Source: Streptomyces filamentosus (lineage in GTDB: Bacteria; Actinomycetota; Actinomycetes; Streptomycetales; Streptomycetaceae). Taken from it: DNA of 64,000 nt. The number at the start of each line of letters is the position of its first letter. The stretch's first letter is position 1. A program made the translations under genes and the position numbers. The notes below the pieces were generated by a model. It saw only the letters and a list, made by a program, of their open reading frames with translations, did no database searches and was not told the DNA's origin. Positions 7,871 to 16,113 of the stretch are shown here, piece after piece. The stretch spans positions 806,001 through 870,000 of the forward strand of contig NZ_BNBE01000002.1 of assembly GCF_014654895.1 (NCBI RefSeq), in the 5' to 3' direction.

Positions 7871-9391
7871 TCAGCAGGCGCCGAGGTCCTGCCAGACGCC
7901 CCACTGGCCGGTGGTGCCGGGCTCCTCGCCCAGCGTCCACCACTTGGCCTTCCAGGTGTGGCCCTGGTGCGAGACCTGCTGGCCGCCGGTGTAGGTGGCG
8001 GTCCTGGACCACGGGGCGGCGGTGCACTGGGTGGTGCCGCCGGTGATCGTCAGGGTGTAGGTCGCGGTGTGGACGGCGGAGGGGCCGGACGCGGTGACGG
8101 CGATCTGGTACGTCCCCGACACGGCGGCCGCGGTGGTGGAGAGGGTCAGCGTCGAGGAGCCGCCGGCGGTGACGGAGGCCGGGGCGAAGCTCGCGGTGAC
8201 GCCGGCCGGGAGGCCGCTCGCGGAGAGGGAGACCGTCTGGGCGGAGCCGGCGGTGACGGCGGTGGAGACCGTGGCGGTGGCGGCGGAGCCGGCCGTCACG
8301 GTGCCGCTCGCGGGAGCGGCGGCGACGGAGAAGTCGTCGGTCGGGGCGGTGGCGCCGCTGGTGAAGGGGGCGAAGATCCGGCTGAAGTCCCAGGTGTTCT
8401 GGGCGATGCCGGAGCAGTTGTCGGCGGCGGCGCCGCCGGGGCAGCCGCCGTTGTCGCGCTGGAGCGCCCAGAAGGAGAGGGTGTTGATGCCCTTGGAGAC
8501 GGCCCAGTCGTAGACGGTGCGGGCGTTGGCCAGGGTGAAGGTCTCGGCGGGGCCGAAGTCGTCGACGCCGATCATCTCGGTGATGCCGACCATGCCCCAC
8601 AGCTGGGCGGGGGTCTTCGTCGGGTAGAGCTTGGCGAGCTGGTTGTAGAGGCCCTGGCCGGCGGTCTGGGTGTCCTTGGCCATGTCGTGGACGGCGTTGT
8701 CGTAGTAGTCGAAGGTCATCATGTTGACGACGTCGACGCGGGCGCCGTTGGTGACGGCGTTCTTGAGGACGGCGAGACCGCTCGCCGCGAGGCCGTTCGG
8801 GGTGGTCGGCAGGGTGTAGGAGATCTCCAGCTTGCGGCCGGAGGCGGCGGCGCGGTCCTGGAGGACCTTGATGGCCTTGTTGCGGCGGTCGATGCCGGCG
8901 GCGTTGTCGAGCGAGTCGACCTCGATGTCCATGTCGAGGCGGGTGACGTCGTAGGTCGTGAGGACCTTCTCGTACGCGTCGGCGATCTGGTTGACGTCGG
9001 TGCAGCTGTCGGCGATCTCGGTGCCGGTGGTGTCGGCGGTGTAGCCGCCGAAGGAGGGGATCACGTCCCCGCCGCGGCCCTGGATGGTCTTGATGTCGGC
9101 GCCGAAGACGGCGGCGGAGATCGGCATGCCCGTGTCGCCGTTCCAGTACGGCGTGCACGAGCCCTTGGTGGCGGTCTGGAGGAACGCCATCGTCAGGTGC
9201 TTGGCACCCGACTGGGCGGAGAGGGCGGCGGGGCTCTCGCCGGTCCACGCCTCGAAGTAGGGGGCGAAGACCCGGTTGGGCAGCGGGGTGGCCGCCTGGG
9301 CGGAGCCCGCTCCGAGGGTGGTCAGCCCGGCCGCGGCCACGGCGGTGGTGACGGCCGCGAGGATCGCGCGCAGGGGTCGCATGCTTCTCAT
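7871..9391 (-). CDS. Secreted GH18 chitinase with C-terminal chitin-binding domain
   Basis: A 506-residue exoenzyme. It has a signal peptide (1-33, cut near AQA/ATP) and a GH18 catalytic domain (~36-345) with the acidic cluster D153-x-D155-x-E157 (LDMDIEVD), E157 being the proton donor. A ~95-residue Thr/Ser/Ala-rich Ig-like linker domain (~352-450) follows, then a CBM5/12-type module (WSRTATYTGGQQVSHQGHTWKAKWW...WGVWQDLG). It should hydrolyse chitin outside the cell. The ATG at 9389-9391 starts MRSMRPLRAI; a second ATG three codons on is possible. Two DasR-like boxes lie upstream, so control by N-acetylglucosamine supply is expected. Confidence 0.95.
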   Translation of the reverse strand: MRSMRPLRAILAAVTTAVAAAGLTTLGAGSAQAATPLPNRVFAPYFEAWTGESPAALSAQSGAKHLTMAFLQTATKGSCTPYWNGDTGMPISAAVFGADIKTIQGRGGDVIPSFGGYTADTTGTEIADSCTDVNQIADAYEKVLTTYDVTRLDMDIEVDSLDNAAGIDRRNKAIKVLQDRAAASGRKLEISYTLPTTPNGLAASGLAVLKNAVTNGARVDVVNMMTFDYYDNAVHDMAKDTQTAGQGLYNQLAKLYPTKTPAQLWGMVGITEMIGVDDFGPAETFTLANARTVYDWAVSKGINTLSFWALQRDNGGCPGGAAADNCSGIAQNTWDFSRIFAPFTSGATAPTDDFSVAAAPASGTVTAGSAATATVSTAVTAGSAQTVSLSASGLPAGVTASFAPASVTAGGSSTLTLSTTAAAVSGTYQIAVTASGPSAVHTATYTLTITGGTTQCTAAPWSRTATYTGGQQVSHQGHTWKAKWWTLGEEPGTTGQWGVWQDLGAC

Positions 9392-9465
9392 GTCAGTCGG
9401 TCCCGAGGGGTGTGAGGGGTTCGGAGGCGACCGCCCCGGTGGGAGCGGGGCGAGTGCTGGGTATG

Positions 9466-9495
9466 GAGATAGTGGGCGGCGCGGAAGGGGGTCAA
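9466..9495 (-). promoter_or_regulatory. Probable chitinase promoter
   Basis: On the minus strand TTGACC (9490-9495) and TATCTC (9466-9471) are separated by 18 bp, about 75 bp before the chitinase start. The proximal DasR-like box lies 16 bp upstream of the -35. Confidence 0.6.
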
Positions 9496-9511
9496 CAGCC
9501 CGGACCGAGGC

Positions 9512-9522
9512 TGGACTAGACC
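9512..9522 (-). promoter_or_regulatory. DasR-responsive-element-like box, proximal
   Basis: TGGACTAGACC matches the core of the DasR dre palindrome (TGGTCTAGACCA, from memory) with one change. The same 11 bp recur at 9570-9580, 58 bp away in the same orientation. This is the paired direct-repeat arrangement classically described for Streptomyces chitinase promoters. Confidence 0.75.
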
Positions 9523-9568
9523 TTTCGGCGAGGGCGTCGGCCGTTTCCGCTGCCCACCCGGAGGGATC

Positions 9569-9582
9569 TTGGACTAGACCAA
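9569..9582 (-). promoter_or_regulatory. DasR-responsive-element-like box, distal
   Basis: TTGGACTAGACCAA is a 14-bp near-perfect palindrome, with one pair of mismatched bases, and contains the dre core. It is the better of the two boxes in front of the chitinase gene. Confidence 0.78.
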
Positions 9583-9699
9583 TTTCCGTGATTTTTCCTC
9601 CCCTTGACCCGCCGTCGGCGGCGCGGGCGGCCCGCGGCACCCGCGGACCCACCCGACCGGCGGATGCGGGAATCACAGCGCCGGGACCCCGGCAGAAAG

Positions 9700-9705
9700 T
9701 ATGAT
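9700..9705 (+). promoter_or_regulatory. -10 box for a leaderless transcript
   Basis: TATGAT lies so that transcription would begin about 7 nt later, at the A of the ATG at 9712. No Shine-Dalgarno sequence precedes that ATG and no clear -35 is seen. Confidence 0.55.
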
Positions 9706-9711
9706 CAGGCG

Positions 9712-10248
9712 ATGTCTGACATGACTGAGACCACGCCCGGCTGGATGACCTCGGACGAACTGGACACGGCCCGGGCCCGGATGCCGATCCTGTACGTCGA
9801 CGCGGTCCCCGTGCGGGTGGACGACAGCGGTGAGGTCACGAGCATCGGACTGCTGCTCCGGATCGGCGCCGACGGAACGATCAGCCGCACCCTCGTGTCC
9901 GGGCGCGTGATGCACCACGAGCGGATCCGGGACGCCCTGCTGCGGCACCTGGAGAAGGACCTCGGCCCGGTGGCGCTGCCGCGGGTGCCCGCGTCCCTCC
10001 AGCCGTTCACGGTCGCCGAGTACTTCCCGACCGCCGGCATCACCCCGTACCACGACCCGCGCCAGCACGCGGTGTCGCTCGCCTACATCGTGCCGGTGAG
10101 CGGCGACTGCCGGCCGCGCCAGGACGCCCTCGACCTCGTCTGGTTCACCCCGCACGAGGCGGCCTCGCTCGCCGTCCAGAGCGAGATGCCCGGCGGCCAC
10201 GGCGTCCTCCTGAAGCAGGCCCTGGCGCACGTCGGCGTCACCTACTGA
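9712..10248 (+). CDS. NUDIX hydrolase family protein (DUF4916)
   Basis: A 178-residue cytoplasmic protein. The sequence (SDELDTARARMPILYVDAVPVRVD, SGRVMHHERIRDALLRHLEKDLG, YHDPRQHAVSLAYIVPVSGDC) matches what I recall of the DUF4916 group of Nudix-fold proteins, common in actinomycetes. A canonical Nudix box (GX5EX7REUXEEXGU) is not visible, so hydrolase activity is uncertain. ATG 9712 has no Shine-Dalgarno but sits 7 nt after a TATGAT box, so a leaderless mRNA is likely. It is monocistronic, divergent from the chitinase and convergent with the carboxypeptidase, with a hairpin terminator between. Confidence 0.85.
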   Translation: MSDMTETTPGWMTSDELDTARARMPILYVDAVPVRVDDSGEVTSIGLLLRIGADGTISRTLVSGRVMHHERIRDALLRHLEKDLGPVALPRVPASLQPFTVAEYFPTAGITPYHDPRQHAVSLAYIVPVSGDCRPRQDALDLVWFTPHEAASLAVQSEMPGGHGVLLKQALAHVGVTY

Positions 10249-10254
10249 CCCCCC

Positions 10255-10290
10255 CCCCGGGGGCCCGGCCGCGCGGCCGGGCCCCCGGGG
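10255..10290. terminator. 36-bp perfect palindrome, bidirectional terminator
   Basis: Arms of 18 bp (CCCCGGGGGCCCGGCCGC and its complement) meet without spacer between two convergent genes. The RNA loop would be formed by the central bases. No T-run is present. Confidence 0.78.
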
Positions 10291-10295
10291 TCCGG

Positions 10296-11051
10296 TCAGA
10301 TCCCGCAGGAGGAGGCGGACCAGAAGCGGCTGGGCCGGTGGTCGACGTGGGCGTGGTCGGAGTGGTCGGGGTACCCCGGGCCGAGGATCCCGTTGAAGCC
10401 GTGGTTGCGCGCCTGCTGGGCCAGGCGGCAGAGGGTGTGCGGGCCGGCGCCGAGGTCGGCCGCGTCGCCGTACAGGTGCCGGCTGGTGGAGGCGCCGCCG
10501 ACCGCCGCGTTGCAGGCGGTGCTGCGGAAGCCGCTGGTCACCCGGATGGACTGGTCGCCGAGGGCGTGCCGGAGCGCCTCCAGCTTCCACATCGTGCGCA
10601 GCGCGTTGGACTTGGCGGTGGCCGCGCTGACGGCGCCGCCCGCCCAGGTGGTGTTGCAGTTGTTCAGCTCGGCGTAGGTGAAGTGGACCGGGGTGCAGTC
10701 GTCGTCCTGGAGGGCGTAGATCTTGCTGAAGGTGGCCGGTCCCGCGACGCCGTCGGCGGCGAGGCCGTAGGCGGTCTGGAAGCGCTTGACGGCGGCGGCG
10801 GTCGCCGGGCCGTAGGAGCCGTCGATGTCGAGGACGGCGCCGTAGCCGGGGTAGCCGGCGACGCGGATCTGGAGCTGGGTCACGTCGGCCCCGGTCGCGC
10901 CCTGCGAGAGCGTGCGCGACCAGGTGTAGCAGCCGTCCGCGCGGGCGGGACCGGCGCCGGCCACGACTCCGGCGAGCCCCGCGACCAGCAGGACGAGGGC
11001 GAGCAGGAGCCGGGACACGGGGGAAACGGGAGCGCGGGTGTGCAGGAGCAT
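10296..11051 (-). CDS. Secreted zinc D-Ala-D-Ala carboxypeptidase with peptidoglycan-binding domain
   Basis: A 251-residue exported cell-wall enzyme. A signal peptide (1-38, ending near ARA/DGC) is followed by a PG_binding_1 domain (~45-112: GATGADVTQLQIRVAGYPGY, DGSYGPATAAAVKRFQ) and an M15 peptidase domain (~120-251). The probable zinc ligands are H192, D199 and H235, in SRHLYGDAADL and HSDHAHVDH. Their spacing (7 and 36) equals that recalled for the Streptomyces albus G enzyme (H154, D161, H197). The ATG at 11049-11051 has GGAGG upstream; an in-frame ATG 18 codons earlier is less likely. It trims the terminal D-Ala of peptidoglycan stem peptides. Confidence 0.93.
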   Translation of the reverse strand: MLLHTRAPVSPVSRLLLALVLLVAGLAGVVAGAGPARADGCYTWSRTLSQGATGADVTQLQIRVAGYPGYGAVLDIDGSYGPATAAAVKRFQTAYGLAADGVAGPATFSKIYALQDDDCTPVHFTYAELNNCNTTWAGGAVSAATAKSNALRTMWKLEALRHALGDQSIRVTSGFRSTACNAAVGGASTSRHLYGDAADLGAGPHTLCRLAQQARNHGFNGILGPGYPDHSDHAHVDHRPSRFWSASSCGI

Positions 11052-11248
11052 CGGGCGGGCCTCCACCTCGGCGGGTACGGACGGCACGGCGGGATCGCGC
11101 CGCACCGTTTCATGTCATGTATCCGTCACTCTTTGCCTGTCGGGAGGAAGCCTGGCCCGAGGGGTCGACGCGCGTCAACCGTGCCGGACACCGCCGTACG
11201 GCCGCACGACGACGGGCCGGGCACCGCTCGCACCGCGATGATGAACGG

Positions 11249-13405
11249 GTGAAGGGCGGTACGGGCGCGGACGGGCCGGCCGGGCACGGGACGCACGTGC
11301 CGGGAGGCGGGCCGGGCACGTCCGGGGAGCCGGGGGCGGACGGGACCGGAGCGGACGGCACGGGGGTGGGCGGATCCGGAGCGGACGGGACCGGAGCGGC
11401 CCCGCCCGGGGCCGGCGGGGCGCCCGTCGACCCCCGGATGTTCGACGGGACCGTCGCCGCCGTCGCCCTGCTGGCCGGGCCGGAGGGCCGGCTGCTCTAC
11501 ACCAACTCCGCGTTCACCCGGCTGTTCGGCCCCCGCCGGGCCGGCCTCCCGGCCCGCGTCGCGTTCGCGGACACGGAGGGGCACCCCTTCCTGGAGGTGA
11601 TCGACTCCGTACGGGCCACGGGACGGGCCCGGCAGGTCGTCGGCGAGCGGCGGCCCGACCCCGGGGCCCCCGGTCAGGCCCGGCACTTCGTGTACTCGTG
11701 CAGCCCGGTCACCACCGTCGAGGGCCCAGGGATCCTCGTCCTGGCCATGGACACCACGGCCGAGACGCAGACGCTCCAGCGCTACGAGGCGCTGGTCTCG
11801 GCCATCTCGCAGATGGTGTGGGTGCTGGGACCCGACGGCTCCATGGAGGAACTCGTCCCCGGCTGGGAGCAGCTGACCGGCAGTCCCTGGCATCCGCGCG
11901 CCGACAAGGGCTGGTACGCGCACATCCACCCGCGCGACCGGGAGGAGCTGGGCGCGGCGTGGCGCCGGGCCGCGGGCGGCGAGGAGGCCGGCGGCCCTCC
12001 GGGGGCCTTCGAGGCGACGTTCCGGGTGCGGGCGGCGGACGGCTCGTACCGGCACATGACCAGCCGTTCCGTGCCGGTCCTGCGGGACGGCGTCGTCGCC
12101 GAGTGGGTGTCGGCGAGCGCCGACGTCGAGGACTCCTGGGGGACGCAGCTGCGGGAGCGGCTGCTCGCGCAGGTCGCCGCGGTGTCCGGGGAGACCCTGC
12201 ACGAGGCGTTCGCCGAGGTGGTGAAGGTGGTGGTGCCGGAGCTCGCCGACGCCTGCCTGATCCTGCTGCTCTCGCACGACGAGTGGCCGCTGCCGGACCG
12301 CGCGGAGGTCACCGCGCGCCGGATCGCGTCGGCCACCCGGCGGGGACTGCCCGCCCCGCCCGCCCTGCGCGGCCAGCGGGTGACGGTGACGCGGACCGTC
12401 CGCGAGGTCCTGGCCCGGCGGGTGCCCGTCACCTTCCGGCTGGACCCCGGCGCGCCCGTGCCCCCGGGGCTGATCCCGACGGTCAGCGAACGCTGGCTGA
12501 CCGCCTCGGGGTCGACCAGCCTCACCCTGATCCCGCTGATCGTCGACGACCTGGTGCTCGGCTACGCCGCCACCAGCAGCAACGGCGACACCCCGGTCCC
12601 CGGCCCGGCCGAGACGGAGCTGCTGCGGGAGGTGCTGCACCACGCGCAGCGCCCGATCCGCAAGGTCTTCGACCTCCAGCGGGCCCGGCACACCGCCCTC
12701 GGCCTCCAGCGCGCCCACCTGACCGAGCCGCCGACGGTGCCCGGCGGGACGCTGGCCGCGCGCTACCAGCCGGCGAGCTCCGCCGAGGAGATCGGCGGCG
12801 ACTGGTACGACGCCTTCACGCTGCCGGACGGCACGCTCGTCCTCGACATCGGGGACGTGGCCGGCCACGACCTGAAGGCGGCCACGGCGATGGGGCAGAT
12901 GCGCAGCATGCTGCGGGCCCTGGCGTACGCGGGCGGTCCCGGGGCCCGGCCGGACGCGGTCCTGGGCCGCCTCGACCACGTCTCCGCGGGCCTGGGCACG
13001 GCCCCGCTGGCCACCGCGCTGCACACGAGCCTGAACCGCCGCCCGGACGCCACCTGGCTGCTGACCTGGTCCAGCGCGGGCCATCCGCCGCCCCTGGTGG
13101 TGCCGGTGGACGGCGACGTCCACTTCCTGCCCGGGGCGGCGGACCCGCCCCTCTGCGTGGCCTCGGACTTCCTCCGTACGACCCACACCCACGTCCTGGG
13201 GCCCGGCGACACCCTGCTGCTCTACACCGACGGTCTCATCGAGACGCCCTCGGCGGCCATCGACGAGGGGCAGCGCCGGCTGGCGAACGAGGCCGCCCGC
13301 TGCCGCCGCCAGGCGCTCCCCGACCTGCTCCGGACCCTCCAGGGCCTGTCGGACCACCGCGACGACACGGCGCTGCTGGCCTTCCGGGCGGACGACGAGC
13401 CCTGA
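11249..13405 (+). CDS. PAS-domain SpoIIE-type PP2C serine phosphatase
   Basis: A ~718-residue regulatory phosphatase. After a Gly/Asp/Thr-rich disordered N-terminus come a PAS-like domain (DGTVAAVALLAGPEGRLLYTN onward), a second PAS_3-like domain (ISQMVWVLGPDGSMEE...GWYAHIHPRDREE), a GAF-like region and a C-terminal SpoIIE/PP2C domain. Metal-binding and core motifs are intact: GGDWYDAF, DIGDVAGHD, GHPPPLV, YTDGL and DDTALL. Such proteins dephosphorylate anti-anti-sigma partners in stress signalling. No anti-sigma kinase gene is adjacent. The N-terminus is uncertain: GTG 11249 is chosen, but the frame is open from 11117 and the first PAS residues begin only ~60 codons later. Confidence 0.87.
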   Translation: MKGGTGADGPAGHGTHVPGGGPGTSGEPGADGTGADGTGVGGSGADGTGAAPPGAGGAPVDPRMFDGTVAAVALLAGPEGRLLYTNSAFTRLFGPRRAGLPARVAFADTEGHPFLEVIDSVRATGRARQVVGERRPDPGAPGQARHFVYSCSPVTTVEGPGILVLAMDTTAETQTLQRYEALVSAISQMVWVLGPDGSMEELVPGWEQLTGSPWHPRADKGWYAHIHPRDREELGAAWRRAAGGEEAGGPPGAFEATFRVRAADGSYRHMTSRSVPVLRDGVVAEWVSASADVEDSWGTQLRERLLAQVAAVSGETLHEAFAEVVKVVVPELADACLILLLSHDEWPLPDRAEVTARRIASATRRGLPAPPALRGQRVTVTRTVREVLARRVPVTFRLDPGAPVPPGLIPTVSERWLTASGSTSLTLIPLIVDDLVLGYAATSSNGDTPVPGPAETELLREVLHHAQRPIRKVFDLQRARHTALGLQRAHLTEPPTVPGGTLAARYQPASSAEEIGGDWYDAFTLPDGTLVLDIGDVAGHDLKAATAMGQMRSMLRALAYAGGPGARPDAVLGRLDHVSAGLGTAPLATALHTSLNRRPDATWLLTWSSAGHPPPLVVPVDGDVHFLPGAADPPLCVASDFLRTTHTHVLGPGDTLLLYTDGLIETPSAAIDEGQRRLANEAARCRRQALPDLLRTLQGLSDHRDDTALLAFRADDEP

Positions 13406-13427
13406 TCCCCGGGGGTGGGCACGCGGG

Positions 13428-13462
13428 CGGGCCGGGACGCCCTCGGGGAGCGTCCCGGCCCG
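13428..13462. terminator. Hairpin terminator between convergent genes
   Basis: Arms of 13 bp (CGGGCCGGGACGC, 13428-13440, and its complement 13450-13462) enclose a 9-nt loop. They lie between the phosphatase gene and the convergent baeRF-like gene. No T-run follows. Confidence 0.72.
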
Positions 13463-13476
13463 GTGTCCCGCCGCCG

Positions 13477-14571
13477 TCAGTAGCGCAGCGCGGCGGCGAT
13501 GCGCCCCTGGCCGTCGAGGGTGCCGGCGGGGACGAAGCGCACCTCGGCGCCCGTCTCCAGGGCCTGCTCGACGATCTCGTCCACCATGTCGTCCCGGGCG
13601 CCCTCCTCGCCGTCCCCGGCCGGTTCCAGGTGGCCGCCCTCCTCCCGTACGACCGTGCGGTAGTCGTCCTCGACGGCGACGAGCCGGGCCCGGCCCTCCT
13701 TGGCCGCCCGCCACACCTCGTCGATGCCGCCGGCGTACTCGCGCCGGCCGCGGGCCGCGTCGAGCTCGGCGGTGAGCACGGTCACGGTGGCGGCGGCGCG
13801 GGCCGCGCGGGCGGGCTCGACGGCGGCGTGGACGGCGGTGGCGGGCCCGTCGGCGAGGCCGCCGTGCTGGACGGTGACGGTGTCGGGGCCGAGGGAGCCC
13901 AGCTCCTCCACCAGACCGAGAGCCTCGGACGTGCCGAGGAGGTACACGGGGCGGGGCGCGGCGGCGAGGACGGCCCGCAGCTTCTCGTGGGCCTCGCGCA
14001 GGAACTGCCGGGTGTCCTCGTCCCTGAAGGTGCTGGGGACGTCGCCGACCCGCTGCTCCCGCTCGACGTCCTGGGGCTCCAGGCTGCGGGTCAGCGGGAA
14101 TCCGTCCCGGGCGGCCTCGACGGTCCGCTCCGGGTCGCCGCTCCACAGGGAGACCCGGTCGGCGGCGACGGCGACGGCCCAGTAGGGCTGCTCGGCGGCG
14201 TGGGCGGCGACGAGGTTCCGGGTGAGGAAGGTGTCCGAGAGGACCACCCGCTCGGGCACGGTCCTGGGCAGCGACCACACCTGGTGCTCGCCCTGCGCCG
14301 CGTAGATGACCAGGCCGTCCTCCGCGTGCGCGAGGTCGACCTCGGCGGCGGCGCGGTTCAGCTGGTCGAGGACGTCGAGCCGCCGCTCGCGCGGCACGTC
14401 CGGGTCGCTGGTGAGCGCCTTCTCGGCCTCGGCGAGCAGGTTGCGCAGGCGCACCGGGTCCTGGGCGTTGTCCGGTTCGCGGCGGTGCGTCGGCATCACC
14501 AGCGAGACGGCCGGATAGGGCCGGGGCCGGCGCAGCTTCGCGAGCACCTCACTGCTGAGCACGGGGTCCAT
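13477..14571 (-). CDS. baeRF-like (Vms1/release-factor-fold) protein
   Basis: A 364-residue cytoplasmic protein, starting at ATG 14569-14571 behind GGAAGG. The pattern YPAVSLVMPTHRREPDNAQDPVRLRNLLAEAE at the start, GLVIYAAQGEHQVWSLP, and RPVYLLGTSEALGLVEELG in the middle match my recollection of the bacterial archaeo-eukaryotic release factor (baeRF) families, relatives of eRF1/Vms1. The final third ends DMVDEIVEQALETGAEVRFVP...GQGRIAAALRY, as in the family. A role in ribosome rescue or stress is inferred only from the fold. It lies 122 bp downstream of the DUF1269 gene on the same strand. Confidence 0.68.
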   Translation of the reverse strand: MDPVLSSEVLAKLRRPRPYPAVSLVMPTHRREPDNAQDPVRLRNLLAEAEKALTSDPDVPRERRLDVLDQLNRAAAEVDLAHAEDGLVIYAAQGEHQVWSLPRTVPERVVLSDTFLTRNLVAAHAAEQPYWAVAVAADRVSLWSGDPERTVEAARDGFPLTRSLEPQDVEREQRVGDVPSTFRDEDTRQFLREAHEKLRAVLAAAPRPVYLLGTSEALGLVEELGSLGPDTVTVQHGGLADGPATAVHAAVEPARAARAAATVTVLTAELDAARGRREYAGGIDEVWRAAKEGRARLVAVEDDYRTVVREEGGHLEPAGDGEEGARDDMVDEIVEQALETGAEVRFVPAGTLDGQGRIAAALRY

Positions 14572-14693
14572 GGAGGGGGCCTTCCTGTCGTATCGGGGAG
14601 CGGGCGGCCGGGACGGAGCGAGCGGGCCGGACGGAGGGGAAGGGAAGACAAGGGGAAGGGGAGGAAGGAGGGGGGAGCGGGCGGGTGGGCCGG

Positions 14694-15182
14694 TCACGCG
14701 GGGCCGGCGAGCTGCTCCGCCAGTTCCCTCTCGTCCTCGTCGCTGAGGGAGGTCTTCAGGACGGTGCCGCCGTGGCGCTGCATCGCCGCCGTGAACTTGT
14801 CCTCGGTGAGCTTCGAGGCCATGATCACGAGGGCCGCCGCACCCGGCCTGAGGAGGTCCCCGACCTGCTGGCGGAACCGCTCGTCGACGCCCGACTTGCT
14901 GAGGCGTCCCACGAGGCCGCCGAGCGCGGCGCCGGTGAGGGCGCCGACCGCCGGGGCGAGGAAGAGGATGCCGAAGATGGTGCCCCACAGGGCGCCGGTC
15001 GCGGCGGTGACCCCGACGACCCTGTTCGAGGTGTCGACGTGGGTGCGTCCCTCCGCGTCCACGGAGACGATCGCGAGGCCGTTGAGTCCCACGACCTGGT
15101 CGCGCTGGAGTTCCTGCACCGTGCCGAGGGCCTCCTCGGCCTCGGCGGGGCCCTCGTATCCGATGACGATGAGTTCGGACAT
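14694..15182 (-). CDS. DUF1269 domain-containing membrane-associated protein
   Basis: A 162-residue protein. It opens with a ferredoxin-like strand-helix MSELIVIGYEGPAEAEEAL, followed by a Gly/Ala-rich hydrophobic hairpin at ~66-95 (GALWGTIFGILFLAPAVGALTGAALGGLVG) and a C-terminal half with the DUF1269 pattern VDERFRQQVGDLLRPGAAALVIMA and HGGTVLKTSLSDEDERELAEQL. The middle segment could insert in the membrane. The biochemical function of the family is unknown. It precedes the baeRF-like gene on the same strand; both may be expressed together. Confidence 0.88.
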   Translation of the reverse strand: MSELIVIGYEGPAEAEEALGTVQELQRDQVVGLNGLAIVSVDAEGRTHVDTSNRVVGVTAATGALWGTIFGILFLAPAVGALTGAALGGLVGRLSKSGVDERFRQQVGDLLRPGAAALVIMASKLTEDKFTAAMQRHGGTVLKTSLSDEDERELAEQLAGPA

Positions 15183-15302
15183 CGCTGTCTCCTCTCCGCC
15201 CCGATCCTTGCCCGAGATGTCCGTTCCCGCGAATCGGGGGCGTCCGCCCGGAGTCGGGGGCGGGCCGGTGCGGAGGGCACTTCCCGGGCGGGCGGCGGGC
15301 CG

Positions 15303-15953
15303 TCAGGCCGGGGGCGCCGCCAGGACGTCCAGGGCCAGTCCGGCGGCGCGCCGGTGCCACAGGCGGGCCCCGCGCAGCATGGCGTGCCCGCCGGCCGGCA
15401 TGGGGATGCCGGTCGCGTCGGCGCCGGCCTCCCGGGCCCGGCGGACGAAGGCCCAGGAGTCGCGCGCGGCGGTGACCCGGTCCGTCTCGTCGTGGAGCAG
15501 GTGGAGCCGGCGGCCCGCAAGGTGGGCGACGGGCTCGCCCGGCGGGCACCAGGGCGCGAGGGCCACCACGCCCCGGACGGCGGGGTCCCCGGCGGCGGCG
15601 AGCGCCGCCCGGCCGCCCATGGAGTGGCCCACGAGGACGACCGGCAGCTCCCCGAAGCGGGCCCGCAGCGCGGCGAGCGCGGCCCCGGCGTCCCGGGCGG
15701 CGTCGGCGCGCTCGCCGTTCCAGCCGCGGTGCCGGTAGCGGGCCTCGGCGACGAGGACCCGGCGCCCGCGCGCCGCCCGCCGCACGGCCCGGGCGAAGGG
15801 CCGCATCCGCAGCGCGGGCAGGTTGAGCAGCGGCGGGGCCTCCAGCCCGTCCTCCCGCCCGCCGTGCAGCAGCAGGACGATGCCGGCCGGGGCCCGCGTC
15901 CCGGACCTCAGCACCGGCGCGGGGGACGCGGAGGTCCGGGTTTCTGCGGGCAT
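15303..15953 (-). CDS. Alpha/beta hydrolase (dienelactone-hydrolase-like)
   Basis: A 216-residue cytoplasmic alpha/beta hydrolase. The oxyanion-hole strand is IVLLLHGGREDG, the nucleophile elbow is VVLVGHSMGGRAAL (Ser in GHSMG), an acid lies in LHLLHDETDRV and the catalytic His in PAGGHAML. The ATG at 15951-15953 follows AGGAGGAGCG and is preferred over an upstream in-frame ATG at 16127. It is the next gene downstream of the photolyase on the same strand, 160 bp away. That spacer holds a direct repeat of GGACGGGCCCCGGG at 16018 and 16060. Substrate unknown. Confidence 0.9.
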   Translation of the reverse strand: MPAETRTSASPAPVLRSGTRAPAGIVLLLHGGREDGLEAPPLLNLPALRMRPFARAVRRAARGRRVLVAEARYRHRGWNGERADAARDAGAALAALRARFGELPVVLVGHSMGGRAALAAAGDPAVRGVVALAPWCPPGEPVAHLAGRRLHLLHDETDRVTAARDSWAFVRRAREAGADATGIPMPAGGHAMLRGARLWHRRAAGLALDVLAAPPA

Positions 15954-16113
15954 CGCTCCTCCTGCGGCCGGACGTCGGTGGGGTCCGCAGTCTGTCACGG
16001 GAGCCGGACGGGACGGCGGACGGGCCCCGGGTGCACGGGACGGCGGAGGGGCCTGGGGCGGACGGGCCCCGGGCGGAGGCGTCCCGTCCCCGGGGCGGGT
16101 CCTTCCGGGGCCG

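Noticed and set aside
11126..14278. A 1050-codon minus-strand frame opposite the SpoIIE phosphatase
   Set aside because: The product is an Arg/Gly/Val-rich shadow. The plus strand has intact phosphatase motifs, and the frame also runs into the baeRF-like gene.
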